Shown: positions 1-13,323 of the stretch, piece by piece
Position numbering within the stretch: position 1 is the first letter of the stretch
Layout: every line of letters begins with the position of its first letter
Assembly (NCBI GenBank): GCA_950295325.1
Contig: OX485807.1
Span: forward strand, 14,785,001 to 14,849,000
DNA length: 64,000 bases
DNA from: Polytrichum commune
Taxonomy: Eukaryota > Streptophyta > Polytrichopsida > Polytrichales > Polytrichaceae
Direction: 5' to 3'
The notes under the pieces: generated by a model
Databases searched by the model: none
What the model was told of the DNA's origin: nothing
The model's input: the letters and a program-made list of their open reading frames with translations, nothing else
Made by a program: the position numbers and the translations under genes

Positions 1-2958
1 TCTCCGCTGGACGAACCTGTTGGGCGATCTCCGATTGGACGTTGGGCGCCCACTGCATGGGAATCCAAAGAATGGAGCACCGGATCCGTGGCTGATGAAT
101 AAAATTCCGATGACTCTGAAGCCGGCACCGAGGGACCTGCTGTTGAATAGGATGCGCTTGGTGTGGCAGAAACCGCTGCCGCAGGAGGGGAGGCTGATGG
201 GGCCTGGAAGACTGGAGGAGGAGCACCTTGAGCTTTCAGAATATCTGCCATTGTAGCATGCCCTGGACTCCATGCCCCTTGTGGAACTGGTGCTGCCCGC
301 ACATAATTACTACTTCCGTTTGCAAGTCCTGGAGGGCTCCCCCCTGTTGTGCTGGGACCTTGTGCTTGACTTGTTGCTGCTTGAGAACCTATTGGCACTG
401 CTACAGAACTGCAATCCCTATCACTATGCTGTGTTAGATGCTCCACCTCGCTACACCTCCATAAGCAACACAACCATAGCAATCAACTCCACCTATATAT
501 TCTTCCATCACCTTTTCAGAATTGCATAGTAATAGCTTCCCTCATGAAGCCATCCTTGGCTACCACTAGAAACTCTCTGTCCGCAGCAAGACATAGATTG
601 TTCAAAGGTGAAGGGAAAGTTCTACAAAATGGGTGCCTCCCCCAAACCGTGGATATTTTTGCAGGAGATCAAAATATTAAAAGGCCACTGTCTAAATCCT
701 CCCAACTTCCATAATAAGAGTGGAAAAACTATCCTCATTGTAATGCTTACACTGGAGGGGATGCTGAAGGTTTTGGTAGCCCTTGTGATCCACTTGAAGA
801 ATTGGGAATAGCACTGGAACCTCGGGAACTGGGGTGGATACCGTTCTCCCTCGCAAATGGCCGACCTCGCCCACCAGAATAATCTACAAGTCAATCACAC
901 AACACCATTATGGTAAGCTCACAATGTCCATATAACATAGAAAATTTGAAGAATGTGAGCTCATGTGTGAGAAGGTATACTAAGCTCTTCATCAGGTTTT
1001 TACTTTTCACCATAACTTTATTAACTGACCTATGGGTCATGCAGAATGGGTTGCAAATAACTGAAGCCTTAGAGGCTTCAACATTAGATTTGCATTTAAC
1101 GAACACCCACCTCACCTATGTAAAGGCTTCATGACAGACATCTCTATCTAAACAATCTCAAATATGAACTGGACACCAACTGATATTTCTTCCAGACCCT
1201 TCCAGAAAAGAGATGAACGACTTGAAAGAAATGCAGCAACACCAATAAGCTACATGTGCATATACAAAACCTATTAATGGATGTGGTGTTCATTGAGGTA
1301 GACATAGCTTAGCTCTCAAAAGTCATCCATAAAGCAATTAAAACCTTCACGCACTTAAATGTTTGCTACCATATTTATCTATATTGTAGAGTCTCATGAT
1401 TAATGTTCCAATGCTGACAGTTGTGGGAGGTTGACTGAAGTCACAATGTCATTTGTACCTCAGAAGGAACAGGAGGAGATATTGAAACGGGGAATATATT
1501 GTTCAGAGGCGGAGGAAACTCTGCCTCGGGAACTACTAATCGTGGAAGAAAGTGAGGTCAATCTGTAGTTGGATGACAAGGGTGTGAAACAGAAACAACA
1601 TTAGTGACTATGACATTGTAACAACTGAATTAGCAGTTATAATAAACACATACCAACAGAGCTATGGCGAGGGAGAGAATTGCCTCTGCCAGCACCACCC
1701 CCACGACCACCACCTCTTCCGTAATTGCCTCCACTTCCAGGACGACCCCTCACATCCACTGTCTCTTTCACTCCTCCACCCTGCAGGACAATTGTTGCAT
1801 TAGAGTGTGGCCAGCGTTGGACATGCACCAGTGCACCATCAATGAAGTTTTCAGAAATGTGAAAGAGGCATATTTGACAGATAAACTACCTCTTTCTTTT
1901 TGTCTCGCTTTCTTTTCACTTCATGAAAGGGATCTGCAAAGACGAACATAAACAAACACACCGTTAGCACCCTCAACTGCCCAACCAATATAATTTAGAA
2001 CACAAAACCAAGGTGCCTCAGAAGAACCAAATGACAAGGGAGGTCCAGAGAATTTGTGACGCTGAAAGTGCAGAGGAGAAGAGTGCAGCTCCAGTACCTC
2101 CTGCAAAATGCACCATAGAGAAAAAAATACACATAATCAACATCTGTGGCTACCGGCACAGCAGCAGCTACCAAATGTGTCCTTCATGACACACATACAC
2201 ACAATACCAGAAAGTGCTCCTGATATAATTGAACCTCGAGGTCAACTGTACAACGACAATGAACGTCAAGGCGACAATCCTCTGTTGGATGATATCAGCT
2301 TCAAGGAGAGTAAGTGGCCAACACAACGAGAATTCAGAAGCGTGCAGTGCAAACCCTTACGGACCGCCTCAATACTAACATTGAGAAACTTACAGCTCCT
2401 AAAGCTGTCACAGGATACGTATAGGAGGATCACATTGCTCTCGCTTATCCGAGAGCCAAATTGGGGACTTGATGAATATATTGAATAAGGAAGTGACAGA
2501 GAAGCGGTGAAATGGAGACCGGGAAGCCTTGGAGCTAGCAAGGGACTAATTGGCGGACAAACATATATATATATATACTCTTCTATGAAGGAGAATAAAT
2601 TGCGGTTGCGTGCTGCGTGGGAAAGGGGGAAGAGGTAGAGAGGAACAGAATGGCAGGGATGTGAAGATCAAGCCCCAAAGATGATTTTCCAGCAGAGAGT
2701 AGTAAATATCCTGGAATGCCTTTGGTTGGCGACGGGCAAGAAGGCCTTCGCAAAGACAGCACAAGACAGGCCTGGTTCTTTCATTTTCTCACCTTGGTTG
2801 AGGAGGCGTTGCGCAGTCTCATTCAGGTCCATGTTACACTCTTTGAGCATGGCATAGATCTCCTCATCGGCCTTGTTACCGACCACCTCCTTGAGCTGCT
2901 GCACTACTTTCTTGGTGCTGGCCGGAATCTCGACGGCAGCGCCTCTGCCGGTACTCAT
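1..2958 (-). CDS. GIP1-like protein (GBF-interacting protein 1 family), upstream paralogue, 5' half only
   Basis: Minus-strand gene cut by the left window edge. Coding exons by splice signals and comparison with the complete paralogue: 2793-2958, 1890-1933, 1654-1780, 751-883, and 1-408 (continues left). Exon lengths 166, 44, 127 and 133 nt equal those of the paralogue, and phases chain without a stop. Exons 1-2 encode the plant DUF1296 (GIP1 N-terminal, UBA-like) domain, with KKVVQQLKEVVGNKADEEIY and PFHEVKRKRDKKKE. Exon 3 is Gly/Arg-rich. Start chosen at MSTGRG because it begins the conserved domain. Arabidopsis GIP1 is reported to enhance DNA binding by G-box bZIP factors, so a nuclear co-regulator role is expected by family. 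Differences from the paralogue are in-frame, for example PRHSSV against PRQTSV in exon 3 and MADILKAQG against MAAILKARA in exon 5. It looks intact as far as visible; the C-terminal half is outside the window. Confidence 0.85.
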
Positions 2959-3347
2959 GATGACCAGAGCAGACAGCCGCGCCCGAGCCTGCCCACCCGT
3001 GCCGCTCCCACGCCGCCCCCTCTCGCTCCCTCCACTCTGATGGTCTTTCGGAGTCCCTTGCCTAGCCTAGGGTTTGAGACGAGGGTTTGGCGATGGCGAG
3101 GACAGGGGAGGGCGGGGAGAGAAGTCGCAACAACAACACCAACGACATTAACATCAACATCAACATCAACACTCCTTGTTCCTCTTCTTCCGGTTGTTGT
3201 TCGTCGTTTACCTTGGGCGGGAGAGGGAATGGGAACACCAATCTCTTCCTGGCTTTTCCCCAAACCCTAATAGCCTGACTGACCCCTTTTCACACGCCCC
3301 GACCTTCGAATGTCGACCCCGTCACACGTGCCCACTAGGTAACAAGT
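2959..3347 (-). promoter_or_regulatory. Conserved 5' leader and promoter-proximal region of the left GIP1-like gene
   Basis: Counterpart of the region upstream of the complete paralogue. Homology runs through a simple-repeat tract (about 3130-3175) to the shared string around CACACGTGCCCA near 3325, which contains a CACGTG G-box core. It is lost by about 3350, which marks the duplication breakpoint. Inferred 5' UTR and promoter; no start site placed. Confidence 0.4.
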
Positions 3348-3371
3348 ATCTTGGTAATAGAAGTTCTTTGT

Positions 3372-3710
3372 GAAGTAAAGGAGATGAAGCCATGGGTTTA
3401 GTCCCAAACCTTGAGTTTATGTTATGAGAATTAACCCAAAGTCACCTAAGATTTCTTAATGCTTAAATTACCATACACAAAGGAGCAGTGTCGAGTTATT
3501 TAAAACCAACTTTCTAGGTTGTCCTACTTGAATGGGTGGGCCAAGCTAGCTTTGCACAGGCCAATCTGAGATTCAAGATAGCAGAGTCTTGCGCACGTAT
3601 CATGTTTCATATCTTAAAATTCTCTCAAAGTTCGAGAGGTGGAAAGAGGAGGTCCCCAAACTACCACCCAGCTTTCAAAATAGGCTCCAATGTCCAAACG
3701 AGCTCTCAAC
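3372..3710. repeat. Dispersed repeat A, copy 1
   Basis: About 340 bp similar in direct orientation to 30262-30605. Shared landmarks are CCATGGGTTTAGTCCCAAA at the start, a TTTCTTAATGCTTAAATTA stretch, and AACTTTCAAAATAGG-type sequence near the end. The other copy interrupts a different repeat, so this family is probably a mobile element. No coding capacity seen. Confidence 0.6.
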
Positions 3711-6700
3711 ATAATGCTTTTTAAATAAGGATCAAACCCACGGTCTTGTTCCTTTTTCAAGGACTTTACGGTTGACTCTAATATAGCCCCCTTTACACCA
3801 CATTACATTTTGAACATCGGGTTTTTGGTGGGACCCATGCTATTTATCAACAAGCCCATGCTAAGGGGTTGAATTGCATTAGGGTATGCGTCCAAAATAT
3901 CCTTTAATGGACCTTACATTCGTGCTCGATATTGGTTTCTCGAACTTGGATGAGTTTTTTAGAGTGAGGACCGTCGAGATTTGCCAAGTTGTAATGCCAC
4001 ATTAGCATCCGATTTGCCACTGTGTTTTATTCATATTTTGGATACGAGCACCAATGTAAAGTCCTTAGGTCCAAAGTCTAGTTATTAACCAATAAGATTG
4101 TTCAATTTTAGAGATTTTTGTTTTGTTTTGTTTTATTGTCTGGAACCCTAGTGTAACCCACCCTAATTGTCTTGCAATCACTAAAACTAACATTCAACTA
4201 ATTATAGACAAAATAAAGTCTATACTTTGTATCAATCATTTAGCGACAAACTTGGTGAATTGAGAAGAAGTAAAAGTATCATATTATATCATCCTAATAT
4301 TTTTATTTTATATGATTGTGACTAAAATATGCAATGTTGTATAGCTAGAAGTATTGCCGCAAACTACCTATAGGTAGTTTCTAGCTAGAAGTTATGGATC
4401 TTCAAATATACAAATTGTATATATTTGAATGCTCCATCGTATACATTTTCTTCAATGTTGAAGAGATTGTTGGCCGGCCTCCAATACTTCAGTACCTCAC
4501 CAAAAACATTAGGCCCAACATGGGCATTAGTATTTGGTAGATTGTGCAACTTCATAGTACATTTGCTCCAGTCTTTAAGCGTTCCTCATGTTTTAAGGAA
4601 CATTCTCGAACTTATGCAAAAAAACATATGAAGGTTATAATATCAATGCAAACATTCATAATGAAGTCATTTCTCATTGAATATTATAACTCATCCATAA
4701 TGGCCAAGGAATAAAATACCAATACCGTCACATGGCTTGGAAAACAATAACACCAAGAACTTAATCATACTAATCTATGTAAAACAAAACTACAATGCTT
4801 AGGGCTTTTGTATAATACTAAGATGCCCAATAAGTATAGGCTAGTAGCCAATATAATTTTGATTAAGTATAAAGAACATCGCTAATATTGGCGGTTGAAT
4901 CATCTACAAACTCATAACCAATCTAGTCTTGGGAAAATAATTTGATTAAATAAACTGATTGTGTTCAAAGAAGCTTTTGCAACATCATAGTTTCTCAAAA
5001 TCATTTCTCATCTTACAATAACATGTTGATTTATAACCTATCAACTCTTGTAGAAATGACCTCACTTCCTTGACGAGAAAAAAATTATCTTCATTGTCAA
5101 ATATCAAAGTGTTTGGGTGGACAATATCATAAGGGTTGTTCAAGATGTTCCTAAATAATGAATCATCAAGTAGCGAGGCAATGCCTTTCATATACCCAAT
5201 TTCCGTAATCAAGTATTGAATATAAGCAATTGGGTCATATGTATTTAAAAAACCAAAAAACAAAGGAGTTCCCCATTATTGGCATTTCTATACAAACACC
5301 TATCACACTAATCTCGACCCCATTATTTGCCAAGACAATCTGTAAACTCCTCATGCATGTGTGCCAGTATTAGATCTATATACATGTTAAAAAAAATCCT
5401 TGTTAAAAGACCAAAAAACAACATAGAAGTTTTGCAAAAAATAAGAGAAAAGTTCTTGGAGTTTATCCCAAAATTGTGATTCAATTTTCATCTCATACTA
5501 ACGTCTACATTATATATGCATGAGTGACAGTAACACCATTATCATTTAATAAAACAGAATGTTATATTGCCTTCGTACTTCAATAAGAAAATATGTTGCT
5601 TGGATTATTGTTCACAAAAATCTTGTGTCCATCTTGGATCCCATTATTTCCTTCAATCTTGGCATGGATATGTGCATTTGGTATAGAACTCCTTGTCTAA
5701 AGTCTTGTATCCATCCGTATCCATTTTGTCACTCTCACAATTTGCCATGGGCATAGGGCCCAACAAGTCTTACTATTTACAAACTTCTTTATCAATTGGT
5801 AAAGGCCAAACGGATGTTGTTAACATGTAGGTCGTCTTTTTAACTTGAATGATGAACCATAACAATCTTTCATCAACATAACTATACTTGATAATAATTT
5901 GAATGCCTAATGATTTTTTACATCACTATGTTGGTATTAAAATTTTAATGCACACATTTTAAAATAACATGATTTTTTTTGAAAGACAAACTCAAAGAAT
6001 TTTTTTTCATGTACACCTTATAATCCTTGTTCAAAATAATATAATATTAACCTTTACATAAAAAAGAAAATTCGCATTGTCACCTTTGATTCATGTGATA
6101 TTGGAATCGATCACCATGGGCACTATCCCCACAAGCATTGTCTCCGTCACCAAAGTCATCATTGTTGTTGTTGTTGTTGTTGTCGTCGTCATCATTCATA
6201 TTTACCGATACATTATTGGGTTTTATTGGTTGTTAGCTGATATGTTCATAAAAAATTTGTTGTCTTCAACCAACTTCAAATAATCATGCGAGGAATGCAA
6301 TGGAGAGAGAGTTGCTTTTTTTTCAAAGCTTTTCTCAAATCTCGATTTTCTTTTTTTTAGAGGCCTTTTCTTTTTAATTCTTTATCAAAATAAAGCAAGA
6401 ATGGGTGGGTGGGATTTTCTTTCATCACAAGTCTATTGCTCCCCAAAATATAGTATCCATCATTGTAACCATGAATTTAGTGCTATGTTCTACATCATAT
6501 GGAGTAATTTAAACTTTCAGCAAGGAATATGTATTCTCATTATAGTGGTTAGATACGCTATCATGTTTCCTTGCTTTCAAATCAAAATTTAATAACATGG
6601 TGTTATAAGGGCATAAAGTACTAAAATGTAATGATGTGTGTTATGATCACAAAATTGCATTACATATGGTAGTTGCGTTCAAAGCATAGTCTAGTATGTC

Positions 6701-7795
6701 ACTGCATTGTGCTTAATAATTATTGTTACAACCAAGTAATAAGTTAAAGATGTAATATGTAAACTAACATACTTTACTTGTATGTATTCTCAATATCTCA
6801 ACTACTTTCTAGAGTTTGTGTACATATCATGATACTTGTTCAAAGTAACATAGTAACTTTCACAAGTATAAGATCATAAAATGAAAGAGTATCTAAACAT
6901 GAATAATGTACTATTGTTGGTGTTGAAAATGTGAAGAACTAGCCTCACCTGCACCCGTGCCAACCCAAACATACAATTGTATGTTAGAAATGCATGTGTC
7001 AGGTTTCTTCAGCTAAGCTTAGTTGCAATCCATGTCACACATTTATCTCATTTGTTAAGTCCATTGAATGTTTGCAAACACCAATATTCACTACAAAACA
7101 ATGAGTATACAAACCTGCTCTTTTGCCATGTTGTGTAACTTCTTGGAGAGTGTGAGCCCAAAATTGATGCCCACATTGGTTGTTAACACTTGTAAAACAT
7201 TACAAGTGGTGTTTTGGTGAATTATGATTATTCACAAAAATATAAAAAGAGTGAAGCTTGAAGAAAACTTAGTTTGAAACATTAGGCTTTTGTGGAGTGG
7301 ATTTAAGTAGGAGAATGACAAACCTTGGTAAAGTGTGGTAGGTAGAAAGCCAATGTTAGTTAAATGTTTGAATTAGGATCCTTGTTGATCATTTGAGGGA
7401 GGAAGGCTTAGGAGATAGGATAAGAGCCTACAAAGTAGGAGGAAATCTCGAGGGCTTATCGTGAGCCTTGAGGGTGCTCACCCCCTCAAACTCACTATAT
7501 AATCCCTCATTCTTCCCTCACTCATCCTCTCTTTCCTTCGTGCTCCTTGGCACTCCACGTGTTATAAGTGTGGGTGCGTGGGAAGCAAGATAGGAGCACG
7601 TGTGTGTGCATGGATGTAAGGTTAGAAGCCAAGGCTAGTTGGCCTTGAAGAGGGTTTGACCTCTTGTTAGTAATAGTTGGGCGTGAATGATTTAAAGTTC
7701 AATTTATGGCTTTGTTTGAATACTTGGATTTACATTGATTAGCCTTATACTTATGCGGATGTGCAAAGTCTCTTATTGGAGCATTTAGTTTTGTT
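3711..7795. other. Gene-poor AT-rich stretch
   Basis: No gene could be supported. A minus-strand 92-codon ORF at 4985-5263 has no recognised motif and is probably chance or a decayed transposon piece. A (GTT)n microsatellite followed by GTC units lies at about 6161-6190. No other structured element was recognised here. Confidence 0.5.
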
Positions 7796-8247
7796 GGACT
7801 TCATATGAATTTTTGAGAGCCAAAAAACCGAGACTATGTCCAAACTTCCAAAAACTAGTGAAAAAGTGTAGATTCAAAGGGAACAGCGTAGAATTGCTAC
7901 CATATACTTTGTGGCAGTAGAAATATTATTGCATATTCATGTAGAAGACTTCATTACCTATCCATGGATACCAAGAACTCTTTTTTTGGACTTCATATGA
8001 ATTTTTGAGAGCCAAAAAACCGAGACTATGTCCAAACTTCCAAAAACTAGTGAAAAAATGTAGATTCAAAGGGAACAGCGTAGAATTGCGACCATATACT
8101 TTGTGGCAGTAGAAATATTATTGCATATTCATGTAGAGGACTTCATTACCTATCCATGGATACCAAGAACTCATTTTTTGGACTTCATATGAATTTTTGA
8201 GAGCCAAAAAACCGAGACTATGTCCAAACTTCCAAACTTCCAAACTT
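7796..8247. repeat. Tandem array with 192-bp unit, about 2.4 copies
   Basis: The string GGACTTCATATGAATTTTTG recurs at 7796, 7988 and 8180, exactly 192 bp apart. The first two units are nearly identical (one starts with a longer T run and there are a few substitutions). The third is cut after about 68 bp and breaks down into a short CTTCCAAA repeat. Non-coding and satellite-like; the near-identity points to recent duplication. Confidence 0.9.
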
Positions 8248-9035
8248 CGAGATTAAGGAGTGTAAGAAGACATAGTATAGACTTGGCTAAGTTGCGTATA
8301 TTCCAACGATAGATTGGAATCATACATTGTGTTACAAAGAGAGAAATCTCTACATGTCATTATAAACTTCTCCATTCGGGCTAGGACGAAATTGAAGGGT
8401 GGGGGCTTTTTGGTGACAGAGAGTAACAATCTTTAATACACCAAACACCATGCACCTCCACACTAGTCTTGTATCCACATTCTAAGCCAAGAGTTTCCTC
8501 CTTCAAGCATGTAAATGTGTTTTCACACGAAGGAGCATAGGACTTAAGTATTGGTTTAGTAAGGTATAGTGGCCGCTTTAGGACACTGAAACCCTAAAAC
8601 GTGGAGCATGGTAATTTTCCTTTACCATGGTAAGTTAACTCATGGTTAGGTTTAGTTTAATGTTTTAATTGTGGTATAGATTCTACTAAGTGTCCTAGCC
8701 TTAGTAGAAGGTTTTAATCAAATTATGTTTAATTATATCTCAAAGGAGAGAGCTGACTAATCTTGTCTTGATCAAACTCTTGTCAAAATAGGATATGTAA
8801 TTACCATCATAGAGTTATGTCATGTAGAATTAATGACAACATACATCCCTAACTTAGCAGGGTCTCGATAATCAAGTGGTACTATATCATACGTATTTCC
8901 CTGTGTTAGTCATTAATAAGATAGAAACTGGTATAATTTATTTTATTGTCAGTACTTGTTATAATTGTTCAAGTTTGACTGTAAAGAATGGTTCAATACT
9001 CCAAGTAATCTGGATCTTTCACAACATCGTATTCC
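8248..9035. other. Non-coding interval
   Basis: AT-rich DNA without a supportable gene. The part after about 8820 may belong to the same decayed element as the repeat that follows it, but I could not align it to anything in the window. Confidence 0.4.
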
Positions 9036-9135
9036 TGTACTATATAAGCAATATACATATTCCTCTGCTTGCAACAGAGATATGTTATCAAATCTGTTAG
9101 TTCAGATAAAGTAATATAGGCCTTTCAAGATTCCT
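9036..9135. repeat. Short repeat shared with the truncated end of the copia element
   Basis: About 100 bp resembles 13219-13325 in the same orientation, roughly 70% by eye, sharing TATAAGCAATATA, ACAGAGATATGTTA and TTCAGAT. The two copies bracket the transposon-type ORF at 9456-11230, so they may be the split or duplicated flanks of an insertion, or two old copies of one element. Confidence 0.5.
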
Positions 9136-9455
9136 CATAAATTTTTTCAAACACATTTGTGGGATCGGTATTTGTCGCGGCCCGTATTTTTTTAAAATCT
9201 TAAGAAACCTTGTTTTAAGTTTAAAGAATAGGTTTGAGCAAGGAAAACATAATAAGTAGAGTACTTTATAGGTAGATTGTTAGGTAGGTTATTTAGGATT
9301 GAGAAGAAAAACTCAAATCCTTAAAGTAGTTAAAAATATCGAATTGAGTTAGTGTTAGGAATTTCGTTTCGACTCGGAAACCTTCGAGCGGAGCGGACCG
9401 TACAGGCATCGGCGGGCCACAACCACCATGGCGACCCAACACACGGAAGAGGATC

Positions 9456-11230
9456 GTGGACAAGCCGCTAGCCCTCCGCAAGGTGCACGTGGTCATCCCC
9501 ACTGGTCGCGAGGTGAGCAATGAGTTGGAGGTAGATTTGAGGCGCATGGGCTGCCTCGGATTATGGGAAAAATCTTGGAGAGTGCGCTGTGAGGAGATGG
9601 TAAGGGAGTTAGTCACTGGGGAGGTGGACCACGTTTACGCTTCCACCATCCGGGGCCGACCGGATAGGTGGAATGCGGAATTGTGGAGTCGGGTTTACGG
9701 GTTCCAGCAGGGAGGAAAAAATATGGCCACTAAGAGAGAGGATTGTACCAGGGACAAATTCTCCCAGAGGTTGGATCCCAAGTATGGTTACTTTGTGAAG
9801 AATTGTAAAGACGAGAGGGAAAGGAGGATGTTAGCCTTTCTAGTGCCTATCTTTAGCCCGGAGAAGCCCTATAACATCATTCTTACCCTTGCTACCACCT
9901 TACTTCTTGCGTACTCTGAGAAGAAGGTGGTGGATTGGGGAAGCATCATTGGGAAGTTGGTGCACAAGTTGGCAACCAACACTAAGCGCGGCCAACCTTC
10001 CTACATTGGGCCTTTCCTCTTCCACCTTTACGCACACGAAAACCTACTCACGGACGAAGAGGAAACCCAATGGACATCGCATCAATTCATGCGGGAGCTT
10101 CAGACTACCGACTCGGAGCCGGAAATGGGCCATAAGAATTTGAAGGAGGAAGATGTGGTGGAGTTGAGCAACGAAGAGCGGCCCGTGACCAAGAAGCGGA
10201 AACTAATGTTGGAAAATCGTACGACGCGGACCAGGTCCGCCACCAAGCCGGTAGGAGGTGAAACCTCCACCTTCCCCTTGGGGGACAAATGCACCAAGTA
10301 GGGGAATTGGTGGGCAACCCTCCGCGGGAGCGTTTGGTTGCCGCAATACAGGAGGCCATCTAAGATCCGCGCCGGTTGCGGGAGCTGGAGCGTAAGGTGG
10401 ACCACCTTACAACAGAAAAGTGGAAGACCGCGGAACGAGTGCAGAAATTGGAGGCGGAGCGAGAGAAACTCCTTAAGCAGATAAAAGATACCACCCTCAC
10501 GGTACAAAAGGTGAATGATATGGTGGAAATCCCGGAGAACGTGTGGTGGAAAGCCAAGATGTTTGACGCGGAATTGAAGAACGCGGGCCACGTTTCCGGG
10601 TCGAAGATGGTTACCTTCATCATGGATCAAGGGAATAAGATGGACGCATCTTTGAAAGCAGTGAAGGCCCTCATTGCTAGTTGCACGGAGTTGTTTTCTG
10701 TCGTAGTTGAGTCCTCGGAGGAAAGGGAGTCCTCCTCGGGCTACTCCGACTTGACCCCTCATGACATGGTAGAAATTCAGGGTGCCGCGATAGAAGGTGG
10801 AAACCAACATGCGGAAGAGGTGGACCAGGTGGAGGACATCACGGCGATCACGGCCCTGCCGGTTTCCACCACTGAGGTGTTAGTTCCTAATGCCACCCCC
10901 GTTGGAGAGGAAACCTTGGGTGATTGCCACGTGGCTGAGGTCTCAACGCCGATCCTTGCCACGGACTTCCAAGTGGTTGCCCGGGATCCGCCGCCACTTA
11001 CAATTCTTGCTCCGGGTTTTCCGCCGGACAACCAACTGTCCGCACTACTGGCATCAGACGTTGCGGAAACGGTGAACCGCGTGGAAGTGATTCCCGGACC
11101 CGATGAACACGAGGTGTCAGTGCCACCACCACGTGCTCCATCTTTGGCAACGGACAGAGTGGACCGCCGCGAGGAGCGGAAGCAGAATAAGAAGGAAGCC
11201 AAGTTGAAGAAGCGGAAGGATAAGGAGTAG
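9456..11230 (+). pseudogene. Broken plant-transposon-type gene (gag-like or plant mobile-domain-like ORF)
   Basis: Two consecutive plus-strand ORFs, 9456-10301 (281 codons) and 10376-11230 (284 codons), lie in different frames. The second frame stays open upstream of 10376 apart from one TAA just before it, reading MHQVGELVGNPPRERLVAA near 10290. A single frameshift plus one nonsense codon therefore separates what was probably one protein of about 590 aa. The first half has a globular Trp/Arg-rich region (GRPDRWNAELWSRVYGF, PSYIGPFLFHLYAHENLL) resembling the 'putative plant transposon protein' type. It continues into a basic tract. The second half begins with a coiled coil (LERKVDHLTTEKWKTAERVQ) and ends in a Lys/Arg-rich tail. 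The stretch is G/C-richer than its surroundings, as expected of an inserted element. No reverse transcriptase or transposase catalytic motif was seen; the family assignment is tentative. Confidence 0.5.
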
Positions 11231-13218
11231 ATTTTAGTTAGGATTCCATTTTGGTTTGTTTTGGGCAAGTAGTTAGGTGGCCCCGGATTGTGCGCCTCGT
11301 CATTTTTTTTGTTTGGGTTTTGACCTCTCCATGAGGTGGATTGTCAGGACTGCCACGTGGCCTGCGATTTCCAGTATGGGAACCATGGCATGTGGGTGTT
11401 AGTTTGGTTTTACAGGGAGAACACTTCGGTGTTTCTCTCATCATTTTGCAATGCAAACATTCTTTTGTTCAATTCATACCTTATGCTTTACTCCACCTTC
11501 GGTTTGAGTTGAGTCTTAAGTCCATGTGTAATGTAAGTGGTCCCTCCTTCCCCTACTTGAAGTTTCCGAGTTTTCCGCCATTCCCTATCATTCTGTAAGT
11601 TGGTTAGGTTAGTCTTCCGTGATAGGACAGGGGGATGGTAACACCCCGAGGTGCGTGTGGTTGAAACGACCTTGTGTGAGCAGGTGATGGGCGGAGAAAT
11701 CTTAAGCGCAGAAAGGAGGAAATGATTGGTCGAGCAAGGGGAAAGAACCCCACCGTGGGGTTGTTGGGCAAGGAAAGTTCCACACACACGGTAGGTTCTT
11801 TCCCACTTACTCCATCCAACTAGGGACTGACAATGAGCAGCAGTGGATAAACTTGTCCAATAGTAGGGGGAGAGTTCTGGTTTACGCCTTCCGATTGCCG
11901 TGACCTAGAGGTGGATCACACCGATCAGCAGTAACGGACTGGTCTAGAACACTCATGCACCTGCCGCGACTGGCGCTTGGTTCCCACCGCGGATGGTAGG
12001 CGTGGTAGCCCCATCCGTATGTTAGCCCCGCCGTCATGGAAAACAACATATCCTACGTCCTATCTTGTGTGACCTGTGGAACAGCACAAGCTACCCATTG
12101 TGAGGATAGAAGCGAAGATGTTATGTTTCTACCTTTCTCAAAGGAGGATTCGGTTTCGGCGTGTGGTATAGTGGAAACTGTGCCATCACGGAAACCGGAT
12201 CAAGTTGGTTTTGTAGACCTAAAACTTCCTCCACCTTTCCCCCCGTAAAAGAGGGTGGCACGTGTCGGATACCTGAGTGGGACACCTTCCCGAGGGAGGG
12301 CTGCCCCCATCGTAACACCAGTCTAAGGGAGTAGTAATTAGAAAGAGGAAGTGGAGATAGGGAGACAACCCCAAGAAATCAACCCAAAGGGTGAAATCCC
12401 GATGAACAACTATCAAGTCTCTCTGAGCATTCTAGCCTAAAACACTAGAATTATTGTCCTTGGGACACGGTCAAAAATCTAGCGGATAGTGGAAATACAG
12501 GTCAGATCCGCTACCTCTATCGCGGAAACCTTATCCCGGAAGTCATGACCCGTAATATGGAATCTTAGAATGGGGTGTATATAGTTGTTATACTATGGAT
12601 TCGGGACGCTAAGTCTATTGTTGTTACTACTCTAGGGTGGGAGTTTGTCCATACTTTGTGTTGTGTTCCCTACCTCGGTCCACTACCGGGAAGGCGGACA
12701 TTTCCGTGCTATAATTTCCGTAATATCCCGGATTTCTTAATCCGATTTGTGTTATCTTAGCTTCTGGTGTTTCTTGTGTGTGTGTGTTAGTGAAAGCTTT
12801 CCTCCCTCTGTGTTGTGAACAACCGCAGGTTCTTCGTGGGAACGAACTTGGCGCGGCTGTGACGTGTTACGCGTTTATCAGGTTAATTTAATGAATACGC
12901 CACCACCGTGCTACGACAGTATTCAATTGGTCAGTGAAACAATATGGGTTGTGAGTTTTATCGAAATCGTTATACTAAAAAACCCATCTATGCAATCAAG
13001 TCTCAAATGATATGAGTCTCTGCAAAATTCCCTTACTCAAAAGTATTTTTGTACAATTAGCTCTTACATGGTCATCAAATAAGTATAAGTTTCTTCTGAA
13101 TCTTTATATTCAGTAGCACGAACAACTTTCAGAAGGTCATCGACAATGTAAAGGGTATGAGTATTTTCGAAATTTCATACCTAGGCAACACTTATGTGCG
13201 ATCAGTTCTCAACATCTG
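11231..13218. other. Non-coding interval, probably the 3' part of the inserted element
   Basis: Base composition continues that of the preceding ORF (G/C-richer, many CCGG and GGTGG strings) until about 12905, where AT-rich DNA resumes. Only short unrelated ORFs are present. I infer untranslated or terminal sequence of the same element; I could not find matching terminal repeats. Confidence 0.35.
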
Positions 13219-13323
13219 ATTCATGTGTTGTATAAGCAATATAGTAATATCTCTACTTATTACAGAGATATGTTAAGAACTTCTATAACTTCAGATTAAG
13301 CCGTGTAAGCATTTCAAATCACT

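Noticed and set aside
20-256. Plus-strand ORF seen identically at both duplicate sites (also 35889-36179)
   Set aside because: It is antisense to GIP1-like exon 5; conservation is explained by the minus-strand coding sequence.
4985-5263. Minus-strand 92-codon ORF
   Set aside because: No recognisable family and no supporting context.
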